From NCBI GenBank assembly GCA_965231165.1, contig OZ246421.1, forward strand, positions 1,426,001-1,490,000: a DNA stretch of 64,000 nucleotides. Reading direction: 5' to 3'. Under the pieces are notes generated by a model, which was not told the DNA's origin, did no database searches, and saw nothing but the letters and a program-made list of their open reading frames with translations. This DNA is from Micavibrio_C sp965231165 (GTDB taxonomy: Bacteria; Pseudomonadota; Alphaproteobacteria; Micavibrionales; Micavibrionaceae). A program made the position numbers and the translations under genes. Below are positions 1 to 7,983 of this stretch, piece by piece. How positions within the stretch are numbered: the first letter of the stretch is position 1; each line of letters opens with the position of its first letter.

Positions 1-85
1 ATAAACTTGAGATTTAACGATAGCTTATGGTAATTCATAGCCTCGCATGGTGACTATCAAATGTTTTGTGTGGGGAGAAAACATC

Positions 86-232
86 ATGTTAGCGATAATT
101 GTCCTGATGGTTCTGGCCATCCATGGCGGGCTTTTTGCGGGTACGATCGTGTACTCCGCCTGGAAGGCCGCCCGGTTGGATCAAACCATTGGTTTTGCAG
201 AAAAACTATGGTCTTTGCCGCTTTCCCTCTAG
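86..232 (+). CDS. Small single-pass membrane protein, 48 aa
   Basis: Short ORF beginning at the ATG at 86, chosen because a GGGGAG ribosome-binding site lies at 73-78 with normal spacing; the in-frame upstream start at 47 has none. Residues 1-22 are strongly hydrophobic (MLAIIVLMVLAIHGG...), followed by a short basic/polar tail, so one membrane helix is likely. I do not recognise a family. A strong rho-independent hairpin follows at 290-318, which fits a short monocistronic message. The protein is too small for a functional call; it could also be a leader peptide, but nothing downstream on the same strand needs one. Confidence 0.45.
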   Translation: MLAIIVLMVLAIHGGLFAGTIVYSAWKAARLDQTIGFAEKLWSLPLSL

Positions 233-289
233 AGGGAAGGCTGCATTGTGTTGCGTAAGACTTGCGTAGCCTTACTACTGCGTAAAGAA

Positions 290-318
290 AACCGCCCGGT
301 TCGCGCCGGGCGGTTTTT
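290..318. terminator. Bidirectional rho-independent terminator
   Basis: A 9-bp perfect stem (ACCGCCCGG at 291-299, CCGGGCGGT at 306-314) is flanked by T-runs on both strands: TTTTT on plus and TTTTCTTT on minus. It can end both the short plus-strand transcript (86-232) and the minus-strand rnpB RNA, whose 3' end is at about 329. Confidence 0.85.
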
Positions 319-328
319 CATATCAAAA

Positions 329-712
329 GCACCAGAAGTCCTGTAAGCCGGGTTCTGTATCCACTTGCGTAGATGATGACCATTCCTCTGGGATGTCTGT
401 TACCAGACACCTCAAGCAACCAACCCGGGCCACAAGGCGCAGACAGCCCTATGCGCGGCCCCTATTTGGTCTTGCTTCCGGTGAGGTTTGCCATACCGTC
501 CCTGTTACCAGGTCCGTGGTGGGCTCTTACCCCACCGTTTCGCCCTTACCTGATCTGTCTTGCGACAGCCATCGGCGGTTTGTTTTCTGTTGCACTGTCT
601 GTCAGGTCGCCCTGCCCGGCCGTTAGCCGGCACCGTATCTGCACGAAGCCCGGACTTTCCTCCCCCAACAAGCTAAAAGCAAGTTAAGAGCGGCCATCCG
701 TTCTTCTGGCGC
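329..712 (-). ncRNA. rnpB: RNase P RNA (type A)
   Basis: Catalytic RNA of RNase P, which removes the 5' leader of pre-tRNA. On the minus strand the conserved blocks appear in order: GAGGAAAGTCCGGGCTTC near 645-665, AGTGCAACAGAAA, AAACCGCCGATGG, ATCAGGTAAGGG, GTAAGAGCCCACC, a GCAAGACCAAATAGGGG segment, and the terminal GATACAGAACCCGGCTTA at about 343-360. The ends were set by the P1 helix: GCGCCAGAAG (712-703) pairs with CTTCTGGTGC (338-329). The length of about 384 nt is normal for type A. A promoter precedes it and the hairpin at 290-318 ends it. Apparent ORFs across this stretch are not genes. Confidence 0.97.
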
Positions 713-716
713 GGGC

Positions 717-746
717 ACTATGAGGGTAAAATTCTCTGATGGTCAA
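717..746 (-). promoter_or_regulatory. Sigma70-type promoter of rnpB
   Basis: On the minus strand TTGACC (746-741) and CATAGT (722-717) are 18 bp apart. The expected start, 5-7 nt downstream, falls at 711-712, exactly where the P1 helix of rnpB begins. Confidence 0.65.
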
Positions 747-762
747 GTTTCAAAAAAACAGC

Positions 763-781
763 ATCCCGCGAAAACGGGGAT
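763..781. repeat. Hairpin repeat, left copy
   Basis: ATCCCG-CGAAAA-CGGGGAT forms a short stem-loop. A closely similar sequence lies at 1462-1481 in the opposite orientation, so the two copies flank the AT-rich gene at 896-1429. No T-run follows, so it is not an obvious terminator. Confidence 0.5.
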
Positions 782-895
782 CCATGGACGGAGAAAGCAG
801 GCCACAATTTCCTGTTCTCAACCTGAAATGGTAAGGTATCTGTGATACGAACTTTGAAAACATAAAAGATAGCCCCCTAAGGTTTGGAAAGCTAA

Positions 896-1429
896 ATGGA
901 GAAGAAACGAGAATATAAAATAAGCTATATTTGCCTTCTGGCATTGGGCGCAACTGTTGTAGGCAGTTTATTTTCAGTTCTGTTGGTAAGCCTACTATTG
1001 TCTATTTTTATGATACTAAAATTTCCGTTCGGATTCGTATTAGGTATCCTTGTTTTATCTTATCTTATCTTGCCTTTCATTTATTCTTTTCCATTCAATC
1101 TCCTCGCCCTTTTTTTGTTTTTTTATAATTTTATGAATGGTGAGTGGGAAGTACATTCTTTCAAAAAGAGGCAGATAGTTACTTATGGGGCACTGCTTGG
1201 ATTTAGTGCTTACTTTATAGGATTGATGTTGATGTTCTTCGATAGTTTGGCTTTGGAAAACTATGGGCTAAAATTGCAAATACTTAAGAATTGGGGGGAT
1301 CTTGTCTCATGGTTTTCCTTAATTCAAGCCCTTGTTGCGCCGCTGTCGGGTATAGTTACGATTGGCCTTGTAAAAATAATGGTAAAGGCCGCGACATACA
1401 AACCTATCACTAGCCGCCATATTTTGTAG
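896..1429 (+). CDS. AT-rich orphan integral membrane protein, 177 aa
   Basis: The protein has a short charged start (MEKKREYK) and then several hydrophobic stretches, at about residues 9-35, 40-80, 92-115 and 140-165, giving four to five predicted membrane helices. It contains no motif I recognise. Base composition is clearly more AT-rich than the neighbours, with runs of T and many TTA/ATA/AAA codons. Together with the flanking inverted hairpins (763-781, 1462-1481), this suggests recent acquisition. The ribosome-binding site is poor (GGAAAG upstream of the ATG). Only the membrane location is supported. Confidence 0.55.
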   Translation: MEKKREYKISYICLLALGATVVGSLFSVLLVSLLLSIFMILKFPFGFVLGILVLSYLILPFIYSFPFNLLALFLFFYNFMNGEWEVHSFKKRQIVTYGALLGFSAYFIGLMLMFFDSLALENYGLKLQILKNWGDLVSWFSLIQALVAPLSGIVTIGLVKIMVKAATYKPITSRHIL

Positions 1430-1461
1430 GGCTAATCAGATCCTACAATTATCATTTCTGT

Positions 1462-1481
1462 ATCCCGGTTTTCACGGGGAT
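1462..1481. repeat. Hairpin repeat, right copy, overlapping a stop codon
   Basis: ATCCC-GGTTTTCACG-GGGAT is the inverted counterpart of 763-781. It contains the stop codon (1472-1474) and the last codons of the minus-strand amidase, so the repeat has contributed the C-terminus of that protein. Confidence 0.5.
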
Positions 1482-2233
1482 GCCTTATGTAGAGAATTTT
1501 TCTGTCTTAACAAAGCGGCCAGCCGGGCGGCGGTTTCGTCATTGGCCATTCCGGCGAAGGGCGCTGACGGCTGGAAAGCTTCGGGCTGGAAATGGCGCTG
1601 GAATTCGGTGACCAGCACAGCCAGGGACTGCACCGGATCATAGCCGTAATCAGTGAGCGCCTGTTTCAGCTGTACCGGATCGCGCAGCAAAGAGGCCGCT
1701 TCGTTGAAATCGGATTGTATCGGTTGCGGCCACAGGCCGATTCCGGCATCGGCCAGTTTCTGCCACGGGAATTTCTCGCCCGGATCAATCTTGCGCCCCG
1801 GTGCAATATCGGAGTGCGCCAGCACATGATGCGCGGGGATATTGTGACGGCTGAGGATTCCCTGCGCCAGCGCGATCAGCGCGTTCACCTGCGCATCCGG
1901 GAAATCTTTATAACCGTAGCGGTGGCCGTGATTGACCAGTTCAATGCCGATAGAGTGGGTATTGAGGTCAGGCACACCTTCCCACTGCGAAACGCCCGCA
2001 TGCCACGCGCGGCGGTCTTCCTCAACATACTGTGTCGTGCTGCCATCGACGTCGATCATATAATGCGCGCTGACGCGCCCGCCTGAGGGATGCACCTTGG
2101 TCGCCATGAAATAGGCATCAGGTTCCGCCGCATCCAGCGTGTCGGTATAATGAATGATCAGGAATGTCGGCAGCGCGCCATTCTTGCGTTCATCATGATG
2201 GGTTGATTGTTTGCGGGTTACCGGCAGATTCAT
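1472..2233 (-). CDS. N-acetylmuramoyl-L-alanine amidase, AmpD/AmiD type (Amidase_2)
   Basis: Zinc amidase that cleaves the MurNAc-L-Ala bond in peptidoglycan or anhydro-muropeptides. The Amidase_2 core covers about residues 20-170: FLIIHYT gives the first zinc His, AWHAG sits mid-domain, the GIELVNHGH block is typical, and HSDIAPGRKIDPG carries the distal His/Asp ligand and active-site Lys. About 60 C-terminal residues resemble the helical peptidoglycan-binding tail of AmiD, making it longer than AmpD. No signal peptide or lipobox is visible, so a cytoplasmic recycling role is as likely as a cell-wall role. The start overlaps the stop of the upstream MFS gene as ATGA, so the two are translationally coupled, perhaps for muropeptide uptake and recycling (inference). 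Confidence 0.88.
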   Translation of the reverse strand: MNLPVTRKQSTHHDERKNGALPTFLIIHYTDTLDAAEPDAYFMATKVHPSGGRVSAHYMIDVDGSTTQYVEEDRRAWHAGVSQWEGVPDLNTHSIGIELVNHGHRYGYKDFPDAQVNALIALAQGILSRHNIPAHHVLAHSDIAPGRKIDPGEKFPWQKLADAGIGLWPQPIQSDFNEAASLLRDPVQLKQALTDYGYDPVQSLAVLVTEFQRHFQPEAFQPSAPFAGMANDETAARLAALLRQKNSLHKASP

Positions 2234-3489
2234 CGTTGTTCCTTTACCTTCATCAGCAATATCATACCCACAATCCAGAAGACAAGAATCGTGGCGATAC
2301 CCGCGCGCTGGCTGTCAAAAAACTGTGTTGCGACCGCGAAAGCCAGTGGCCCCATAAACGAAATCGCCTTGCCGGTCAGGCCATAGAAACCATAGACCTG
2401 ATTGATCATGTCCGGCGGTGCCAGACGGGCGGCCATGGTACGGCTGGCCGATTGCACAGGCCCGAGGAAAATGCCCAGCGCCAGCGCCAAACCGATAAAG
2501 ACATTTTTGTCCGTCACCATGACGACGCCCAACCCGGTCAGGACCAACCCGGCGAGTGCGATCATAATCGTGCGTTTGGAACCAATGCCATCATCAAGCC
2601 ACGCGAAACTAGCCGCCCCGATACCGGCGGTGACGTTCAGACCAATGGCGAACAACAGTATCTCTTCGAAACTCATCCCCAGCGTTCCCGCCGCATATAG
2701 TCCGCCCACGGTAAATAATGTATTCAGCCCGTCGCGATAGATCATGCTCGCGGCGAGAAAGGTCGCCAGATTTTTATACTGGCGCACATGTTTAACCGTA
2801 TGCACCAGATCGGCGAAGCCCTTGCACACAGCATTCTTCATCGACATGCCGGTGCGCCCGATATCATCGACGAACAGCAAAAGCGGCAGCAGGAAAATCA
2901 GGAACCACAAAGCGGTCAGCGGCCCGGTGGCGCGAATATGTTCCGAATGTTCCTGCGGCAGCGTGATAAAAGGCTTGATACCGCCGAGGCCGATCAGCCC
3001 CAGCAACGCCAGCACCAGACAAAACAGGCCACCCATATAGCCCATGCCCCACGCCCATCCGGAAATGCGCCCCAGCATGTGCGGCGGCGCGATCTGCGGC
3101 AGCATGGCATTGGCAAAAACCAGCGCGATCTCAAAACCGACATTGGCGACCACCACCAGCGCCAGCACCATCAGCACGTTTGACACGGCAGGATCAGGCA
3201 CCGCAAACCAGAGCAGCGCCGTCGGGATGATACAGAGCAGGGAAAAGAAAGTGAGGAATTTCTTGCGCGCGCCATAATCATCGGCAATCGCACCGAGCGG
3301 CGGGCTGAGAATCGCGATCAAAATGCCGGAGAGCGCAATCGCATAGCCCCACTGCGCCGATCCGGCTGTTTCATCGCCGACAATACCGCGCGCGAAATAG
3401 ACGCTGAAAACAAAGGTAACAATCACCGTGGAGAAGGCAGAGTTACCCCAATCGAACAGGCACCATGCAAAAATCGATTTTTTGTTCAA
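2230..3489 (-). CDS. MFS transporter, UMF1/Atg22-like family
   Basis: Twelve-helix major facilitator permease of about 419 aa. The family start FAWCLFDWGNSAF is clear, as is SPPLGAIADDYGARKK after helix 2 (the MFS A-motif), and FANAMLPQIAP, as in UMF1 members. I chose the TTG at 3489, preceded by GGAAGAGGG. An in-frame upstream start at 3597 would add an atypical 36-residue extension and overlap the divergent msrA gene. It shares ATGA with the amidase gene downstream. The substrate is unknown; linkage to a muropeptide amidase suggests a cell-wall fragment or a small solute. Confidence 0.85.
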   Translation of the reverse strand: MNKKSIFAWCLFDWGNSAFSTVIVTFVFSVYFARGIVGDETAGSAQWGYAIALSGILIAILSPPLGAIADDYGARKKFLTFFSLLCIIPTALLWFAVPDPAVSNVLMVLALVVVANVGFEIALVFANAMLPQIAPPHMLGRISGWAWGMGYMGGLFCLVLALLGLIGLGGIKPFITLPQEHSEHIRATGPLTALWFLIFLLPLLLFVDDIGRTGMSMKNAVCKGFADLVHTVKHVRQYKNLATFLAASMIYRDGLNTLFTVGGLYAAGTLGMSFEEILLFAIGLNVTAGIGAASFAWLDDGIGSKRTIMIALAGLVLTGLGVVMVTDKNVFIGLALALGIFLGPVQSASRTMAARLAPPDMINQVYGFYGLTGKAISFMGPLAFAVATQFFDSQRAGIATILVFWIVGMILLMKVKEQR

Positions 3490-3548
3490 GACACCCTCTT
3501 CCGGAACGGGATTTCGTACTAGATTATTGGTATAGAAAGGACGCCTGC

Positions 3549-4190
3549 ATGAAAAGCCTTGTTCTGGCAGTTTTGGTTGCAACCATGGTCTCATCATTTA
3601 CACCCGCCCGGGCCGCCGAAGGCCCCGATTATCTGAAAGCCAAGCCGGATGGCACTCCGGTAGCCACCTTTGCGGGCGGCTGTTTCTGGTGCATTGAGAG
3701 CGAATTTCGCCCCCTGCCCGGTGTGCTGTTCACCATTGTCGGGTATACGGGCGGCCACACCGATAACCCCACTTATGACGATGTCAGCACCGGAAAAACC
3801 GGCCACGCCGAGGCGATCGAAATCTATTTTGACCCGCAGAAAATCACCTATGAACAACTGGTGCAGCATTTCCTGACGCGGGCGCATGACCCGACAGAGA
3901 TAAACAAGCAATGGGTGGATGTCGGCTCGCAATATCGTTCGGCAATCTATTATCACAACGCTGAACAGCAAAGCATTGCTCAAGCGGTTATTGATAGCCT
4001 GATGGCAGAAAAATACTTCAAAAAACCAATCGTCACGGAATTGAAGCCCACCGAAATTTTCTGGGCAGCAGAAGGCTATCACCAGAATTACTACGACCGT
4101 TACCGCGAAACCTACGGCCAGACCCACCGCCGCGTAGAGGCCAAAAAAGCCATGAAAAAAGAACGGGAAAAAGAAAGATTGGCCCGTTAG
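3549..4190 (+). CDS. msrA: Peptide methionine-S-sulfoxide reductase, exported
   Basis: Reduces Met-S-sulfoxide in proteins. The catalytic motif GGCFWCIE places the nucleophile at Cys45. The conserved GYTGG, YDDVSTGKTGHAE and YQNYY-type segments (here HQNYYDRY) follow. The start at 3549 is preceded by GAAAGG and gives a signal peptide (MKSLVLAVLVATMV...) with cleavage near ARA-A at 22-24; an earlier start would bury it. The enzyme therefore probably acts in the periplasm. A Lys/Glu-rich tail ends the protein. A matching exported msrB lies at 13229-13744. Transcribed divergently from the MFS gene. Confidence 0.93.
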   Translation: MKSLVLAVLVATMVSSFTPARAAEGPDYLKAKPDGTPVATFAGGCFWCIESEFRPLPGVLFTIVGYTGGHTDNPTYDDVSTGKTGHAEAIEIYFDPQKITYEQLVQHFLTRAHDPTEINKQWVDVGSQYRSAIYYHNAEQQSIAQAVIDSLMAEKYFKKPIVTELKPTEIFWAAEGYHQNYYDRYRETYGQTHRRVEAKKAMKKEREKERLAR

Positions 4191-4320
4191 GGACGGTGCC
4201 GCCCCGGATTTTCAGCAATTATTAATAGACGGTAACCATATACCTCCATATTTTTCCATAAAATTTACCATTCCCCGGCAATACTAAAGCTAGAGGGTTT
4301 AATCACTGCGTATAGGGTGG

Positions 4321-4338
4321 AACCGGGCATGCCCGGTT
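4321..4338. promoter_or_regulatory. Perfect 18-bp palindrome upstream of an orphan gene
   Basis: AACCGGGCATGCCCGGTT is a perfect dyad ending 20 bp before the ATG at 4359 and just ahead of its GGGGG ribosome-binding region. It could be an operator for a dimeric regulator or a 5'-UTR hairpin that affects translation. No T-run follows. Confidence 0.4.
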
Positions 4339-4358
4339 TAGGGGGCTAGAGTTACGAC

Positions 4359-4949
4359 ATGATGGGAAGAAGCCTTGAACTGCTGGGCATGGCCAGTTTC
4401 AACGTGTTTTTAGGGCTGGTGCTGACGGTGACGTTCCTGAACCAGAACGGGAACGATGAACCTTCCCGGCTGACAGAGGCGCGGGTCAGCGCTTTCGTTA
4501 CAGAAATGACAAATGTGGCGCTGGGCAATAACCCCCAGCTTGATCAGATGGGCATTACCACCTGGTTCATGGACCACCTCGAAGAAAACAGCTCGTTTTC
4601 AAACAACATGAACGTCCTGCAGGCCAACGGCCAGACCCGCGAAGAAAAGCTTGAAATGAACCGCATGGCTTATATCGGCCATGTGCTGGGCGAAATCAAA
4701 ACCGTCAAAGACCGTGAATCGAGCCTGCACATAGAATACATCAAGATCGAAGAAGGCGGCAAAGGCGCTTCGGTTGTGTTCACCAGCATGGAAAAAGGCC
4801 GCATACCGGTTGTCAACGAAGACACCTCTTACGAGATTCCCGTTTCCGGCACATCTTACTGCGAACAGAAAATCATTCTGGACAAAAAGACCATCAAGGT
4901 TTCAAACGCCACCTGCACCACGAATGTCAGCATGGCCGAAAGCTTCTAG
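4359..4949 (+). CDS. Orphan membrane-anchored or secreted protein, 196 aa
   Basis: An N-terminal hydrophobic segment (residues 6-27, LELLGMASFNVFLGLVLTV) is probably an uncleaved anchor or signal, followed by a soluble, mixed-charge domain with two Cys (SYCEQK and NATCTT) near the end that could form an extracytoplasmic disulfide. I do not recognise the family. The ribosome-binding site is GGGGGCTAGAG, and ATG 4359 or 4362 could start it. The upstream 170 bp are AT-rich and contain a perfect palindrome. It converges with the DUF1761-like gene, with 8 bp between stops. Confidence 0.6.
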   Translation: MMGRSLELLGMASFNVFLGLVLTVTFLNQNGNDEPSRLTEARVSAFVTEMTNVALGNNPQLDQMGITTWFMDHLEENSSFSNNMNVLQANGQTREEKLEMNRMAYIGHVLGEIKTVKDRESSLHIEYIKIEEGGKGASVVFTSMEKGRIPVVNEDTSYEIPVSGTSYCEQKIILDKKTIKVSNATCTTNVSMAESF

Positions 4950-4957
4950 ACCGCCGC

Positions 4958-5404
4958 CTATCCGACAGAGGAGAGAATGCCCGGCAGATACACCATCAGT
5001 ATGTGCACGATAGCAAACACGTAATAGCCACCCAACTGGTAAGCCATATCGATCGCCACAGCTTCAAATGAAACGCCGGTATAAAGGGAACCCATCACCG
5101 TCGGCGGCATCGAGAATGCCACCCACACCAAGCACGCCAGACTGATGAATTCATAAACTTTGGTGATTTCGAGCATTTCAACAAAGAACGAAAAGAACGC
5201 CGCTGCCAGCAGCCACAAAAACAATGTCGAAAGATACTGGATCGGCTTGACCTTGATGTCTTCAGCGGACAGACCGCGCAATTCCATCCAGCGGCGCCCC
5301 ATCACCTTGGGGTGATACCACAGCAAACCCAGTGCAAAAGCGCCCAGAGCAGATGGCAGTGTGGCCGCATAAGGAAAGCTGACCGCTTCTACAACAACAT
5401 CCAT
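4958..5404 (-). CDS. DUF1761-like membrane protein
   Basis: 148 aa with about four membrane helices. The first helix leads into GLLWYHPKVMGRRWMEL, which matches the xxWYxPxxxxxxWMxL signature of DUF1761 proteins, and a second block MPPTVMGSLYTG follows. The biochemical function of DUF1761 is not established. It lies 31 bp downstream of sdhB on the same strand and may be co-transcribed with it. Confidence 0.7.
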   Translation of the reverse strand: MDVVVEAVSFPYAATLPSALGAFALGLLWYHPKVMGRRWMELRGLSAEDIKVKPIQYLSTLFLWLLAAAFFSFFVEMLEITKVYEFISLACLVWVAFSMPPTVMGSLYTGVSFEAVAIDMAYQLGGYYVFAIVHILMVYLPGILSSVG

Positions 5405-5435
5405 GAAATATCTCCCTTGTGTGAAATTTTAAAAA

Positions 5436-6227
5436 TTAACTACGCTCAACCATCATTTTCTTAATCTCACCAATCGCCTGCGCAGGATTCAATCCCTTCG
5501 GGCAGGTATTGGTGCAGTTCATAATCGTATGGCAGCGATAGAGCTTGAACGGATCTTCCAACTGGTCGAGCCGTTCGCCTTTGGCTTCATCGCGTGTATC
5601 AATCAACCAGCGGTACGCCTGCAGCAATATCGCCGGACCCAAGAATTTTTCGCTGTTCCACCAGTAGCTGGGGCAGGATGTCGAGCAGCTGAAACACAAA
5701 ATACAGGCCGCCGCGCCATGGCCGTCATGGCCATTCATCAGTTCGGCATCATCGGCGCTTTGCAGACGTTCGCGCGTGGGTGCGGGTGAATCCGCTTTCA
5801 GCCACGGCTCGATTGAGGTGTATTGCGCGTACATGTGAGTGAGGTCAGGCACCAGGTCTTTTAAGACTGGCAAATGCGGCAGCGGCGAGATTTTAATATC
5901 GCCCTTCACATCATCAATCGCCTTGGTGCAGGCCAGCGTATTCTTGCCATCGATATTCATCGAGCAGGAACCGCAGATACCCTCGCGGCAGGAACGGCGG
6001 AAAGTCAGGCCTGGATCAACATCGTTCTTGATATGGATCAGCGCATCCAGAACCATCGGGCCGCATTTTGAAAGATCAATGGTATATTCGTCCGTACGCG
6101 GATTCTCATCCTTGTCGGGATCGTAGCGATAAACCTTCAGCGTTCTCGATTTCTGCGCGCCTTTGGCGACATCGATTTTCTTGCCGGGCTTAACTTTGGA
6201 ATTCTGCGGAAGTCTGAGCTGTACCAT
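5436..6227 (-). CDS. sdhB: Succinate dehydrogenase iron-sulfur subunit
   Basis: Iron-sulfur subunit of respiratory complex II, carrying electrons from SdhA FAD to quinone. The [2Fe-2S] ligands are in CREGICGSCSMN and the later TLAC, the [4Fe-4S] cluster in CILCFSCSTSCPS, and the [3Fe-4S] cluster in CHTIMNCTNTCPKGLNP. The ATG at 6227 gives 263 aa, the usual length; an upstream start would add 23 residues with no family counterpart. It sits about 4 kb away from sdhA/D/C, separated by seven reading frames on both strands, although alphaproteobacteria normally have sdhCDAB together. No strong ribosome-binding site is visible. Confidence 0.96.
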   Translation of the reverse strand: MVQLRLPQNSKVKPGKKIDVAKGAQKSRTLKVYRYDPDKDENPRTDEYTIDLSKCGPMVLDALIHIKNDVDPGLTFRRSCREGICGSCSMNIDGKNTLACTKAIDDVKGDIKISPLPHLPVLKDLVPDLTHMYAQYTSIEPWLKADSPAPTRERLQSADDAELMNGHDGHGAAACILCFSCSTSCPSYWWNSEKFLGPAILLQAYRWLIDTRDEAKGERLDQLEDPFKLYRCHTIMNCTNTCPKGLNPAQAIGEIKKMMVERS

Positions 6228-6326
6228 GATTGAACTTAGCCAAGAGAAACATAAAGATAGAGGATAAGGATTTACATGGCAGCTGTGAAGCCACAAAACC
6301 CGCCGCCCTTAAAAATCAGGATTAAA

Positions 6327-6656
6327 TCAGGCGTTCAGTCCCAAAGATTTAATTCTTTTATGGAATTTCCAACCCTGCCAAAGCGTCGAAGGTTTGCCGG
6401 ATTCCATCGCCTGCTGCAATTTTTCCACGCGTTCCTGTATCGATTTCAACGCCCTGAAGGCCTGCACGTCCGGCGCTTTACCATCCGGCAACAAAGAACG
6501 TTGCTCCAAAGCATTGTATTCTTCGCTCAGACGTCTGCGTACTTTCGGACCCAACACTCTGGCGGCAAATTCAGCAATCAGGCTTGATTGTTCAGGCTCC
6601 TCCGGCGGTTTGCCGGAACCCGAATTATTGTAGGCATTTTTCAGTTGTGGAAACAC
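6327..6656 (-). CDS. Orphan soluble protein, 109 aa
   Basis: Highly charged, probably helical protein with a Pro/Glu-rich N-terminus (KPPEEPEQSS) and a likely coiled coil at about residues 60-90. It has no membrane segment and no motif I know. The start is a GTG at 6656 with a weak AGG upstream, so the start is uncertain. It lies 99 bp upstream of sdhB on the same strand and could share its transcript. Confidence 0.5.
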   Translation of the reverse strand: MFPQLKNAYNNSGSGKPPEEPEQSSLIAEFAARVLGPKVRRRLSEEYNALEQRSLLPDGKAPDVQAFRALKSIQERVEKLQQAMESGKPSTLWQGWKFHKRIKSLGLNA

Positions 6657-6771
6657 GCTTCAAAACCTGCTCTTGGAACTCAACATTTACTCATTAACTA
6701 TTAAACACGGTAAATACTAAAATTCAAATAAAACAACTAACTAATTGTTTTTATTTAATATTTTCTTGTGA

Positions 6772-7032
6772 TTACGGCCTATAGATAAATAATGTCATCA
6801 CCGCCAGCGCACGGCTGCGGAAACCATCATGCTTCAGGCGCTCGATATCGCGGTTAAACTGCACCAGCAGATACTGCTGATGGCGCATCTTCTCTTTATC
6901 ACTTTCCAGCAGACAGTGTGATGGATCGACGGTCTGCTTCGCCAGATCATTGTACTGCATCTGCATTATGGAACGTGCATTCTCGCGCAGGCGCGTCCAG
7001 ACTGTTGATGGCTCTTCTTTATTCTGTGACAT
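6772..7032 (-). CDS. Orphan small soluble protein, 86 aa
   Basis: Hydrophilic protein beginning MSQNKEEP, with a helical middle (MQYNDLAKQ, YLLVQFNRDIERLKHDG). The ATG at 7032 was chosen because the longer frame up to 7245 overlaps the divergent aldo/keto reductase gene. I do not recognise a family. The 115 bp beyond its stop are strongly AT-rich and contain only a weak A/T hairpin. Confidence 0.45.
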   Translation of the reverse strand: MSQNKEEPSTVWTRLRENARSIMQMQYNDLAKQTVDPSHCLLESDKEKMRHQQYLLVQFNRDIERLKHDGFRSRALAVMTLFIYRP

Positions 7033-7138
7033 AGTCTTAAACAGGCCTTCGTTGCCGGGCCGCTCCTTGAAATAACCAGCTTTCAGGGTATTTGATTGGC
7101 AGATACGCGTCAAATTTGCCGCCCACGGGAGGAATATG

Positions 7139-7969
7139 ATGAAAACCATTAAAATCCAGAACAAAGACATTCCGGTACTGGGGCTTGGCACATGGAAACT
7201 GACCGGGGATGGCTGTGTGCGGGCGACCGAATTGGCGCTGGACATCGGTTACCGTCATATCGACACCGCACAGATTTACGAAAACGAAGCCGAGGTCGGA
7301 CAGGCCATCCAGAATTCAGGCATTGAACGCCGCGATATTTTCCTCACCACCAAAGTCTGGATGGAGAATGTATCAAAAGCCAAATTCGCAAAATCGGTCG
7401 ATGAAAGCCTGCGGAAACTCAAAACCGATTATGTCGATCTATTGCTGATCCACTGGCCGGTCTTCGATGTCCCGCTGAAAGAGCAAGTGGAAACGTTACA
7501 AGCCATCCAGCAAGCGGGCAAAGCCCATCTGATCGGCGTGTCCAATTATCCGGTGGCGTTGATGCGCGAAGTTCTCGATGATTACGGCGTCAAAATCGTC
7601 AACAATCAGGTGGAATATCATCCCTTCCTGTCGCAAAAGCCGGTGCTGGATTTTGCGCGTACCCACGGCATGTTCATCACCGCTTACAGCCCGCTGGCCC
7701 GTGGCGGCGTTGTCGGCAACCCGGTTCTTAAAAAAATCGGCGAAAAATACGGCAAGAACGAAGGCCAGGTCACGCTGCGCTGGCTGTCGCAACAACCTAA
7801 TGTGGCGGCGATCCCCAAGGCCGCCAGCGAAGCCAATATCCGCAACAACATAAACGTCCATGATTTCACCCTTTCGGATGAAGAAATGAATGCTATATTT
7901 GCCCTCGCCCGTCCCGATGGCCGCCTGATCAATCCTGACTGGTCGCCACCATGGGACAAAGCCGCTTAA
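7139..7969 (+). CDS. Aldo/keto reductase, 2,5-diketogluconate reductase type
   Basis: NADPH-dependent (beta/alpha)8 oxidoreductase of about 276 aa. The catalytic tetrad is visible: Asp42 (HIDTAQ), Tyr47 (QIYENE), Lys72 (TTKVW) and His105 (LLIHWP). The cofactor side shows SNYPV, QVEYHP and IPKAAS. GGGAGG at 7127-7132 best supports the ATG at 7139 over the adjacent ATG at 7136. The substrate cannot be read from sequence; aldehydes or ketoses are typical. The stop is 14 bp before the tautomerase start, so the two likely form an operon. Confidence 0.9.
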   Translation: MKTIKIQNKDIPVLGLGTWKLTGDGCVRATELALDIGYRHIDTAQIYENEAEVGQAIQNSGIERRDIFLTTKVWMENVSKAKFAKSVDESLRKLKTDYVDLLLIHWPVFDVPLKEQVETLQAIQQAGKAHLIGVSNYPVALMREVLDDYGVKIVNNQVEYHPFLSQKPVLDFARTHGMFITAYSPLARGGVVGNPVLKKIGEKYGKNEGQVTLRWLSQQPNVAAIPKAASEANIRNNINVHDFTLSDEEMNAIFALARPDGRLINPDWSPPWDKAA

Positions 7970-7983
7970 ACGAGGAGTCCCTG

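Noticed and set aside
373..687. Open reading frames across 373-687 on the plus strand
   Set aside because: They lie antisense to the conserved RNase P RNA, which fully explains the stretch.
750..953. 67-residue minus-strand ORF upstream of the AT-rich gene
   Set aside because: It overlaps the rnpB promoter edge, a hairpin repeat and the next gene start, and shows no ribosome-binding site or protein-like composition.
3490..3597. N-terminal extension of the MFS transporter to 3597
   Set aside because: It would overlap the divergent msrA start and add residues unlike the family; TTG at 3489 has a good ribosome-binding site.
6731..6756. A/T-only hairpin as a terminator
   Set aside because: Stem of six A-T/C-G pairs with almost no GC; too weak to call.
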